Part shown: positions 32,819-40,067 of the stretch, piece after piece
How positions within the stretch are numbered: position 1 is the stretch's first letter
Layout: the number at the start of each line of letters is the position of its first letter
NCBI GenBank assembly: GCA_900540595.1
Contig: UQGL01000023.1
Span: 1-42,249, forward strand
Reading direction: 5' to 3'
Source of the DNA: an uncultured Oscillospiraceae bacterium
Lineage (GTDB): Bacteria; Bacillota; Clostridia; Oscillospirales; Ruminococcaceae
Length of the DNA: 42,249 nucleotides
Program-made: the position numbers and the translations under genes
Notes under the pieces: generated by a model
Told to the model about the DNA's origin: nothing
Database searches by the model: none
What the model saw: the letters and a program-made list of their open reading frames with translations, nothing else

Positions 32819-33718
32819 TTATTCCTTTGCCGCCGGAATGCGGAGCTGGGCGCGGTATTCGGTCGGGGTGATGCCGTAGAGAGCGCGGAAGCTCTTTACA
32901 AAGCTGCTGTAATTTGTAAAGCCGCTGGCGGAGCAGGCATCCAGCACGCTCATGCCGGCGGCAAGGGCGTTGCGGCAGTGCTGCATCCGCAGGTTGGTCA
33001 GATAGCCGTGGACGCTCTCGAGGGTGTATTCCTTGAACACGCGGGAAAGATGCTCCCGGCTGGTGTAGGTGTAGCGCGCCAGCTGCGCAACATTCAGCTG
33101 GGGATCTGTATAGTTCGCCTGCAGGTAGGCAACCGCCTTGGCAACCAGCAGGCTTGTGGCGGAGGGCGGCGGTGCGGCGCGGCGGCCGTGGATCACATGG
33201 CAGAACAGCAAAATCAGCTCGGTCACCTCACAGCACTGGACCGCCGAACGGATCGGCTCATCCAGATAGACGGTCTGTGCCATCCGCTCCAGCAGACCGC
33301 GGAAATCCCACCGTATGACCGAGTCGGCGTCAAGTATGACAGGCTCGCCCTGCCATAAACGGTCGGTCAGCCCGCTCTGCACCCACGCGCGGTCCCAGAT
33401 GTCGGGCGCGATCTGCACGACAAGCCGTTCAGAGGTGTCCGCCGTGATGTTGAACTTGCCGGAATGGAACATCTCCCCGGGAAAGAGGATCAGCTCCCCC
33501 AAGTGCAGGTCGTAGACGCTGCCACCGATGGAATATCGCACACTGCTGCCCGATACCGGCAGGATCAGCTCATAGTAGGGGTGCGAGTGTACGACCGACT
33601 GGCTGTTGAGCTGGTTGGTGTACCATGCTACCATGACATCGCCGCCCTGCAAGGCGGAGCTGGCCTTCTCCTGCGTGAGAAGAGAATCTACATAATGCGG
33701 TACTTTTTGTATGATCAT
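32819..33718 (-). CDS. AraC-family regulator of the GH31/TRAP locus
   Basis: A 299-residue regulator. The N-terminal cupin-like sensing domain shows VVHSHPYYELILPVSGSS, LHLGELILFPGEMFHSG and WDRAWVQSG. The C-terminal HTH pair has NVAQLARYTYTSREHLSRVF and SVLDACSASGFTNYSSFVKS, ending FRALYGITPTEYRAQ. The ATG at 33718 follows GGGGAGG. It is divergent from the GH31 gene with 234 bases between, so it very likely controls the GH31 and TRAP genes. The inducer is unknown, probably a sugar. Confidence 0.92.
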   Translation of the reverse strand: MIIQKVPHYVDSLLTQEKASSALQGGDVMVAWYTNQLNSQSVVHSHPYYELILPVSGSSVRYSIGGSVYDLHLGELILFPGEMFHSGKFNITADTSERLVVQIAPDIWDRAWVQSGLTDRLWQGEPVILDADSVIRWDFRGLLERMAQTVYLDEPIRSAVQCCEVTELILLFCHVIHGRRAAPPPSATSLLVAKAVAYLQANYTDPQLNVAQLARYTYTSREHLSRVFKEYTLESVHGYLTNLRMQHCRNALAAGMSVLDACSASGFTNYSSFVKSFRALYGITPTEYRAQLRIPAAKE

Positions 33719-33872
33719 GGCGCAGGCCTCCCCACGAATTTTGTCCTTAAGACGATTATATCACATTTTGCGATATTTGCGCTACAAAAAGCAGAGATAT
33801 TTAGCCGTATATTTGATATTATAATGACGAAATAAGGCAACAGTAGCAATTATCACAAAAACAAGCGCACGA

Positions 33873-33893
33873 ATTTGTGAGGATTGCACAAAT
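33873..33893. promoter_or_regulatory. Inverted repeat in the AraC/GH31 intergenic region
   Basis: ATTTGTG (33873-33879) and CACAAAT (33887-33893) are exact inverted repeats separated by seven bases, 60 bases before the GH31 start. A TATAAT box at 33819-33824 lacks a good -35, as expected for an activator-dependent promoter. Confidence 0.5.
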
Positions 33894-33952
33894 CATGCCG
33901 AAACAAACGCTTTTTCCACTTGACCAACGCAAAAGAAGAAAGGGGAAAATCT

Positions 33953-36478
33953 ATGAAAGTGTGCTACACCGGCGGTGCTGTCAAGGACTGCGGCAGTTAC
34001 TATTCCGTTGCAACCAACGCTGTGGAGCTGCGCATCTGGTTTTTGACCGATGACATCCTGCGCATCCGCGCGGGCTTTGACGGCGATTGGGACGAAGCCT
34101 CTTACAGCCTGACCATGACGGCGTGGGACTCCCGCACCGACGAACTGATGAAGGACTGCCGCAAGCGCGTCCAGCCCGCCGAGGCTGCGCTGACCGACGG
34201 CGGCAAGCAGGCCGTCATCCAAGGCAAGCGGCTGAAAGTCGTCATCGAGAAAGCGCCGTTCCGCATCATGGTCTATGATAAGGACGGGAGCCTGCTGCAC
34301 GCCGATATTCCCGACCTGGCCTACCGCGAGGACAGCAACCACCGCCGCATCCATGCCAGCCAGATCGAGGCTGACGACTGCTTCTACGGCTTTGGCGAGA
34401 AATCCGGCGAGATCAACAAGGCCGAGAAATACATGAACATGGCCCCCGGCGACGCCATGGGCTACAACGCCAAGGAGACCGACTCCCTCTACAAGCATAT
34501 TCCGTTCTACATCCGCCTGAACCGCGGCACCAAGCAGGCTGTGGGCTATTTCTACCACAACACGGCCGAGTGTGATTTCAACATGGGCCGCGAGAAGCGC
34601 AACTACTGGCACCGCTATTCTTCCTACCGCACCGACGCAGGCGACATTGACCTGTTCCTGATTGCCGGCCCGTCCATCCGCGAGGTCATCGAGCGCTACA
34701 CCGACCTGACCGGCAAGAGCGTCATGCTGCCGAAGGCTGCACTCGGCTACCTCGGCAGTTCGATGTATTACCCCGAATTGCCCGAGAACAGCGATGACGC
34801 GGTGCTGGATTTCATCGATACCACCCGCGAGGAGGGCATCCCCGCAGACGGGTTCCAGCTTTCCAGCGGCTACTGCGCTGTCGAGACGGCCGAGGGCATC
34901 AAGCGCTGCACCTTCACTTGGAACCACAAGCGCTTCAAGGACCCGGCAGACTGGTTCGCCCAGATGGAAAAACGCGGCATTGTGGTATCGCCCAACATCA
35001 AGCCCGGCATGCTGCTGGTTCACCCGCTGCTGGACGAGATGAAGGAGAAGGGCATGTTCCTGCCCGCCTCCGATGACAACGCGGGCCTCGATGGTCTGGC
35101 TGTCGGCACATGGTGGGGCGGCCCCGGCCTCTTTGTAGATTACACGAAGGAATCCACCCGCCTGCACTGGAAGCAGTACATCAAGGATGCGCTGCTCAAG
35201 TACGGCTGCCGCTCTATCTGGAACGACAACTGCGAGTATGATTCCCTTGTTGATAAGGACGCCAAGGTCTATTTTGAGGGTAAGGGCAGCACGATCGGCA
35301 CGATGAAGCCGGTCATGAGCAACCTGATGTGCCAGCTGTCCAACGAGGCCATCGAGGAATACGACCCCAACTGCCGCCCCTTCTCTGTCTGCCGTTCCGG
35401 TCACGCCGGCATCCAGCGGTATGCACAGGTCTGGGCCGGCGACAACCTGACCTGCTGGGATACCCTGAAATACAACATTGCTACGATCTTGGGCATGGCG
35501 CTCTGCGGCGTTTCCAACCACGGCTGCGACATCGGCGGCTTCTTCGGCCCCGCGCCGGAGGGTGAGCTGTTTGTGCGCTGGGTGCAGAACGGCATCTTCC
35601 AGCCGCGCTTCTCCATCCATTCGACCAACACCGACAACACCGTTACCGAGCCTTGGATGTACAGCGACAAAAAGCAGTACATCAAGGCGGCCATCGACTT
35701 CCGCTACAAGCTCAGCCCGACGCTCTACTCGTTGATGGAGCGCGCGCATGAGAACGGTCTGCCCATCTGGCAGCCCACCTTCGCGGTGTTCCAGAATGAC
35801 CCCGCAACCTACGATGAGGGTGTCGATTTCATGTTCGGCGATTCTCTGCTGGTGGCCAATGTTGTCGAGAAGGGCCAGACCGTCCGCCCGGTCTACCTGC
35901 CCAAGACCGAAAATGAGAACGAGCGGTTCTACGACTTCTACACCCGCGAGGAATACGCCCCCGGCCAGACCGTTGAGGTGCCGGTCGACATTGCCAGCAT
36001 TCCGCTGTTTGTGCGCAGCGGTGCCATCATCCCGATGAGCGGCAACGCCCTGCATAACCTGATGACCGAAAAGACCACGGCGCTGGACATCCTGATGGCC
36101 CCCGATGTGGATTCCGAGTTCACGCTGTATGAGGATGACGGCCGCACGAACGACTATCGCAACGGCGCTTACCTCAAGACGAAGATCGCTGTCAAGGCGG
36201 GCGTCAAAACGGTCGTGACCTTCACGAACGAGGGCAGCTACGAGACCGCCGTGGAGAGCATGTACCTTGACATGATCCACCGCGAGAAGTCCCCGTTCTA
36301 TGTGCAGGTGGACGGCAAAGAGCTGTCGCACTTCCTGCACCGCCGCAAGTTCGAGGAAGCCGAGAGCGGCTGGTACTACAGCCAGCGCCTCAAGAGTGTG
36401 CAGATCAAGTACCCCAACCCCAAGCAGGATCACGAGGTGCTCGTGTCCTTCGAGCAGTTTAATTTGATTGGGATGTAA
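33953..36478 (+). CDS. Glycoside hydrolase family 31 (alpha-glucosidase/alpha-xylosidase type)
   Basis: An 841-residue cytoplasmic GH31 enzyme without a signal peptide. The N-terminal beta domain includes DDCFYGFGEKSGEINKAEKY. The catalytic barrel has GIPADGFQLSSGYC, GIVVSPNIKPGMLLVHPLL, the nucleophile Asp425 in SIWNDNCEYD, the probable acid/base Asp497 in VWAGDNLTCWDTLKYNIATI, and GCDIGGFFG. The C-terminal beta domains include VDFMFGDSLLVANVVEKGQT and FTLYEDDGRTNDYRNG. ATG 33953 follows AGAAAGGGG. GH31 enzymes act on alpha-linked sugars. The next genes form a TRAP transporter, which moves carboxylate or sulfonate substrates, so the natural substrate may be an acidic glycoside; this is inference. 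Confidence 0.92.
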   Translation: MKVCYTGGAVKDCGSYYSVATNAVELRIWFLTDDILRIRAGFDGDWDEASYSLTMTAWDSRTDELMKDCRKRVQPAEAALTDGGKQAVIQGKRLKVVIEKAPFRIMVYDKDGSLLHADIPDLAYREDSNHRRIHASQIEADDCFYGFGEKSGEINKAEKYMNMAPGDAMGYNAKETDSLYKHIPFYIRLNRGTKQAVGYFYHNTAECDFNMGREKRNYWHRYSSYRTDAGDIDLFLIAGPSIREVIERYTDLTGKSVMLPKAALGYLGSSMYYPELPENSDDAVLDFIDTTREEGIPADGFQLSSGYCAVETAEGIKRCTFTWNHKRFKDPADWFAQMEKRGIVVSPNIKPGMLLVHPLLDEMKEKGMFLPASDDNAGLDGLAVGTWWGGPGLFVDYTKESTRLHWKQYIKDALLKYGCRSIWNDNCEYDSLVDKDAKVYFEGKGSTIGTMKPVMSNLMCQLSNEAIEEYDPNCRPFSVCRSGHAGIQRYAQVWAGDNLTCWDTLKYNIATILGMALCGVSNHGCDIGGFFGPAPEGELFVRWVQNGIFQPRFSIHSTNTDNTVTEPWMYSDKKQYIKAAIDFRYKLSPTLYSLMERAHENGLPIWQPTFAVFQNDPATYDEGVDFMFGDSLLVANVVEKGQTVRPVYLPKTENENERFYDFYTREEYAPGQTVEVPVDIASIPLFVRSGAIIPMSGNALHNLMTEKTTALDILMAPDVDSEFTLYEDDGRTNDYRNGAYLKTKIAVKAGVKTVVTFTNEGSYETAVESMYLDMIHREKSPFYVQVDGKELSHFLHRRKFEEAESGWYYSQRLKSVQIKYPNPKQDHEVLVSFEQFNLIGM

Positions 36479-36487
36479 GGGGGAGGC

Positions 36488-36590
36488 GGCGGTGAGGAAT
36501 CCCTCCGCCCTCGCTTTGACAAGGGAGGCTTTAAAGGCCCCCTTGTCAAAGGGGGCTGTCCGCGAAGCGGACTGGGGGATTCCCCGCCGC
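36488..36590. repeat. Palindromic intergenic repeat between GH31 and dctP
   Basis: The core TTTGACAAGGGAGGC...GGCCCCCTTGTCAAA (36515-36550) is an inverted repeat around TTTAAA. An inner stem GTCCGC-GAA-GCGGAC (36558-36572) lies in the right half, and outer arms GGAATCCC (36496) and GGGGATTCC (36575) pair. It looks like a short repeat of a type common between genes in gut clostridia. Confidence 0.7.
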
Positions 36591-36631
36591 ACCTGCCCGC
36601 AATGACCACATATATCAGAAGGAGAGATACC

Positions 36632-37666
36632 ATGTTCAAGAAAATCGCAGCTTTGGGTGCTGCGGCTGTGCTGGGGATCGGTCTGCTGACCGGCTGCGGC
36701 GCATCCGCCTCCACGGCCGATGCAGGTTACAGCGCCGAGAACCCGCTGGTGCTGACGCTGGCCCACGGCCTGTCGGAGACCCACACTGTCCATATCGCCA
36801 TGACCCAGTTTGCGGAGGAGGTCAACGAAAAGACCGATGGCCGCATTCAGGTCAAGATCTTCCCCAACGGTCAGCTTGGCAGCGAGAACGAGAACCTTGA
36901 GCAGCTGCAGGCGGGTGTTATCGCCATGACGAAGGTCTCCGCCCCCGGCCTTGCCACCTACAACGAGGCCTACAACGCCTTCGGCCTGCCCTACATTTTT
37001 AATGACACGGAGGATTTCTACCATGTCATGGACTCGCAGGAGATGCAGGACTTCTTCCTCTCGACCGGCGAGGACGGCTTTGTCACGCTGACCTACTACA
37101 CCTCCGGTGCCCGCTCCTTCTACACGAAGGATAAGGCCATCCGCACCCCGGCAGACCTCAAGGGCCTGAAGATCCGCGTGCAGGATATGAAGAGCCAGAC
37201 CGATATGATGAGCTACCTCGGCGGTATCCCCGTTGCCATGTCCTACGGCGATGTCTATACCTCGCTGCAGACCGGCATCATCGACGGCACCGAGAACAAC
37301 GAGACCGCCCTGACCACCGGTAAGCACGGTGAGGTCTGCAAGGTCTACTCGGTCGATCAGCACGCCATGATCCCCGATGTACTGATCATGAGCGAAAAGG
37401 TCTGGAAGACCATCAGCCCGGAGGATCAGCAGATTCTTCTGGAGGCCGCCCACGACTCCACCGACGCCCACAAGGTCATGTGGGACACCGCAGTCGAGGA
37501 GGCCGTCAAGGAGGCACAGGAGACGATGGGCGTGGAGTTCGTCTACGATGTCGATAAGGAGGCCTTCCGCGAGGCCACCCAGCCGATGATCGAAGCCTAC
37601 GAAGAAGAGTATCCCGGCGTCAAGACGCTGATGGATACCATTGAAAAGGCAAGAGGGGAGGAGTAA
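36632..37666 (+). CDS. dctP: TRAP transporter solute-binding lipoprotein DctP
   Basis: A 344-residue lipoprotein with lipobox Cys22 (LLTGC). The TRAP binding-protein fold is shown by ENPLVLTLAHGLSETHTVHI, VKIFPNGQLGSENENLEQLQ, NAFGLPYIFNDTEDFYHVMD, LKGLKIRVQDMKSQTDMMSY and MSYGDVYTSLQTGIIDGTEN. Arg182 is the residue that normally clamps the substrate carboxylate; the TENNE stretch (220-224) lies in the second binding loop. AGAAGGAGAG precedes ATG 36632. First of three TRAP genes, four bases before dctQ. Confidence 0.95.
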   Translation: MFKKIAALGAAAVLGIGLLTGCGASASTADAGYSAENPLVLTLAHGLSETHTVHIAMTQFAEEVNEKTDGRIQVKIFPNGQLGSENENLEQLQAGVIAMTKVSAPGLATYNEAYNAFGLPYIFNDTEDFYHVMDSQEMQDFFLSTGEDGFVTLTYYTSGARSFYTKDKAIRTPADLKGLKIRVQDMKSQTDMMSYLGGIPVAMSYGDVYTSLQTGIIDGTENNETALTTGKHGEVCKVYSVDQHAMIPDVLIMSEKVWKTISPEDQQILLEAAHDSTDAHKVMWDTAVEEAVKEAQETMGVEFVYDVDKEAFREATQPMIEAYEEEYPGVKTLMDTIEKARGEE

Positions 37667-37669
37667 GCC

Positions 37670-38179
37670 ATGAAAAACACCTTTGCAACGATTAAATTCT
37701 GGATGGATAAGATCCTGAGCATCGCCTGTGCGATTCTGCTTTCCTTCATGACCATTCTGGTGCTTATTCAGGTATTCTCCCGCTATGTGCTCAACAGTCC
37801 CGTAGCCTTTACCGAGGAGCTTGTCCGCTACAGCCTGATCTGGACCGGTTTCATCGGCGCGGCCTACGCCTTCTCCACCCGTGAGCATATGTCGCTGACG
37901 CTCGTCCGCGACAAGTTCACCGGCAAGGCGCACACCGCCCTGCTGGTGGCCATTGACGGCCTGATTCTCCTGATGGCAATCTTCGTTTTCACGATCGGCG
38001 GCTTTAAGCTGGCTGTCTCTGCCAGCCGCGAGTTCTCGGCACTGCTGGGCATCCCCCGCAGTCTGGTTTACGCCATCGCCCCGATTTCCGGCGTGTTCAT
38101 TGTGATTGCGCAGATCATCAACATCTATGAGGACATCACCGGCGAAAAAGTAGAATCCAAGGAGGGTGCAGACAAATGA
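37670..38179 (+). CDS. dctQ: TRAP transporter small membrane subunit DctQ
   Basis: A 169-residue protein with four hydrophobic segments. The central signature VFSRYVLNSPVAFTEELVRY and SLIWTGFIGAAYAFSTREHM is typical of DctQ. GGGGAGGAGTAAGCC overlaps the dctP end as its ribosome binding site. It pairs with the large channel subunit DctM, whose gene overlaps by four bases (ATGA type). Confidence 0.95.
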   Translation: MKNTFATIKFWMDKILSIACAILLSFMTILVLIQVFSRYVLNSPVAFTEELVRYSLIWTGFIGAAYAFSTREHMSLTLVRDKFTGKAHTALLVAIDGLILLMAIFVFTIGGFKLAVSASREFSALLGIPRSLVYAIAPISGVFIVIAQIINIYEDITGEKVESKEGADK

Positions 38180-39477
38180 GTATCACCATGACCACCGTTA
38201 TCCTTTTCGCTGTGTTCGGCGTGCTGCTGTTCCTCGGCGTGCCCATCTCCATCAGCATTGTGGCATCCTCCATCGTGACGGCCATGTCTACCCTGTCTTG
38301 GGACCAGATCACCTTTATCACGATGCAGAAGATGAACTCCGGTGTTGAGTCGTTCTCTCTGCTGGCCGTGCCCCTGTTTATCCTGGCCGGCAACATCATG
38401 AACAACGGCGGTATCGCCAAGCGCCTTGTCAACTTTGCGCAGCTGTTTGTCGGCAAGATCCCCGGCTCGATGGCACAGGCCAACATCCTCGGCAACATGC
38501 TGTTCGGCGCGCTGTCCGGCTCCTCTGTTGCCGCTGCGTCTGCCATGGGCGGCTGCATCAGCCCCATTGAGGAGGAAAACGGCTACGACCCTGCCTACTC
38601 CGCCGCTGCGAACATCGCCTCGGCCCCCACGGGTCTGCTGATTCCCCCGACCTCCGCCTTCATCGTTTACTCCACCGTCGCGGGCGGTGTGTCCATCTCC
38701 ACCCTGTTCATGGCCGGCTACATCCCCGGCATCCTGATGGGCCTGTGCTGCATGGTCGTCGCCTTCATCGGCGCAAAAAAGGCCGGCATGAAGGCCACCG
38801 GCTTTGACCGCAGCCAGAGCGTGCTGAAAACCGTCTGGGATGCAGTTCCGTCCCTGCTGCTCATCGTCATCGTCATCGGCGGCATCGTCTCCGGTGTCTT
38901 TACCGCCACCGAGGGCGCGGGCATCGCGGTTCTGTACTGCCTGATCCTCTCCATCATCTATAAGAGCATCGACTTCAAGGGCTTCCTCAACATCCTGCTC
39001 AACTCCGCCAAGACGAGCGGCATCATCCTGTTCCTGATTTCCGCTTCCTCTGCCATGTCCTTCGTTATGGCGTACTCCGGCATCCCGGCCGCCATCTCCA
39101 ACGGCCTGATGAGCCTGACCGACAACAAGTATATCATCTTCCTGCTGATGAATATTATTCTGCTGGTCATTGGCATGTTCATGGACATCACCCCGGCCAT
39201 CCTGATCTTCACCCCGATTTTCCTGCCCATCGCCATCAGCTTCGGCATGACCGAGATTCAGTTCGGCGTTATGCTGATCTTCAACATGTGCCTGGGCAAC
39301 ATCACCCCGCCGGTCGGCTCTGTCCTGTTTGTCGGCTGCGGCATCGGCCATGTCTCCATCGAGCAGGTGACCTCCAAGCTGATCCCCTACTTTGTGGCAC
39401 TGGTTGCCGCCCTGCTGGCAGTCACCTATATCCCGGCGCTCTCCCTTGGTCTGCCCAGCCTCATGGGTTTGATCTGA
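38176..39477 (+). CDS. dctM: TRAP transporter large permease subunit DctM
   Basis: A 433-residue membrane protein with about twelve segments. DctM marks: LLFLGVPISISIVASSIVTA, VESFSLLAVPLFILAGNIMN, GALSGSSVAAASAMGGCISP, ASAPTGLLIPPTSAFIVYST, and near the end FNMCLGNITPPVGSVLFVGC. It forms the Na+-driven import path with DctQ and DctP. The terminator at 39497 ends the unit. Codon use matches the GH31 gene, in keeping with one operon. Confidence 0.96.
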   Translation: MSITMTTVILFAVFGVLLFLGVPISISIVASSIVTAMSTLSWDQITFITMQKMNSGVESFSLLAVPLFILAGNIMNNGGIAKRLVNFAQLFVGKIPGSMAQANILGNMLFGALSGSSVAAASAMGGCISPIEEENGYDPAYSAAANIASAPTGLLIPPTSAFIVYSTVAGGVSISTLFMAGYIPGILMGLCCMVVAFIGAKKAGMKATGFDRSQSVLKTVWDAVPSLLLIVIVIGGIVSGVFTATEGAGIAVLYCLILSIIYKSIDFKGFLNILLNSAKTSGIILFLISASSAMSFVMAYSGIPAAISNGLMSLTDNKYIIFLLMNIILLVIGMFMDITPAILIFTPIFLPIAISFGMTEIQFGVMLIFNMCLGNITPPVGSVLFVGCGIGHVSIEQVTSKLIPYFVALVAALLAVTYIPALSLGLPSLMGLI

Positions 39478-39496
39478 AGTAAATAAGCCCCCAAGC

Positions 39497-39539
39497 CACC
39501 CCGCCCGCAGCCCTGCGCTGCCGGGCGGGGTGTTTTTTA
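39497..39539 (+). terminator. Terminator of the TRAP operon
   Basis: CACCCCGCCCG (39497-39507) pairs with CGGGCGGGGTG (39522-39532), followed by TTTTTTAT. Confidence 0.95.
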
Positions 39540-39572
39540 TATGTATATATAATAAGGTAGACGCCCATCACA

Positions 39573-39640
39573 CCGTAGGGGCGCATTCCATATGCGCCCG
39601 CAGATGGGCAGCCGCCCCCGGGGTGTCGGGGACGCCGCCC
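39573..39640. repeat. Second copy of the GTAGGGGCG palindromic unit
   Basis: CCGTAGGGGCGCATTCCATA...GCGCCCG (39573-39600) matches 1652-1679 at 26 of 28 positions. The two differences are on opposite arms of the hairpin and keep the pairing. A GTCGGGGACGCCGCCCCTGC segment follows, similar to GTCGAGGACGCCGACCCCTAC in the other copy. The stretch 39641-39850 holds nothing I can identify. Confidence 0.75.
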
Positions 39641-39859
39641 CTGCGCTTTCCCTTTTCCAACACGACCGAACAAATCTTGCCCCATGCGGTTCGCAACATC
39701 TGCGCAAAAGTATCGACATAATCCAACATATAGTGTGCAGATGTGCAAGAAATCGCGCTGTATCTTACAAAGCTGCACCACTCTAACCATCAGGATGCAC
39801 AATATAATGCGGTTGAAACATAGCAAATTGCCGAAAATGAAACGATTCAATACAGGTAC

Positions 39860-39888
39860 TTGAAATCCTCATACTAAAGAACTATAAT
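39860..39888 (+). promoter_or_regulatory. Strong promoter for the surface protein gene
   Basis: TTGAAA (39860-39865), 17 bases, a perfect TATAAT (39883-39888). Start near 39895, giving a leader of about 173 bases. Confidence 0.75.
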
Positions 39889-39894
39889 TTTTTA

Positions 39895-40050
39895 TAAAAA
39901 AGGAATGCAAATTAAATCAAATACAGCATGCTTTCCATGCCTCATACGCCAGCGATTGCGCGTGGACGCCGGGGAAAGCATAAGCCGAAAGGGTGTATAC
40001 CCTTTGCTATTCCGCAGTAAGCTGCGGAATAAAGTGTATTGAACGCATAC
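39895..40050 (+). promoter_or_regulatory. Structured 5' leader of the surface protein gene
   Basis: Three stems can form: ATGCTTTCC/GGAAAGCAT (39928-39981, enclosing GC-rich sequence), AAAGGGT/ACCCTTT (39988-40005), and ATTCCGCAG-TAAG-CTGCGGAAT (40009-40030). None has a T-tract. I compared it mentally with TPP, cyclic-di-GMP and cobalamin aptamers and could not match one, so its class is open. Confidence 0.45.
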
Positions 40051-40067
40051 AAAAGGAGGCAAGGCAG

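Noticed and set aside
33953..36478. Sulfoquinovosidase (GH31 subgroup)
   Set aside because: The TRAP neighbour made this tempting, but the active-site segment is SIWNDNCEYD rather than the ADFGEY-type of YihQ, so I leave the substrate open.
33893..37933. Open frame of about 1350 codons on the minus strand
   Set aside because: It runs antisense through the GH31 and dctP genes and across an intergenic repeat; composition is that of a shadow frame and no motif is seen.
39461..39850. Minus-strand frame downstream of dctM
   Set aside because: It covers the dctM terminator and the palindromic repeat, and the product is low in plausible protein features.
39928..40030. Cyclic-di-GMP riboswitch in the surface protein leader
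   Set aside because: A GGACGC and a GAAA loop are suggestive, but the order of conserved segments and the P1 closing stem do not fit.
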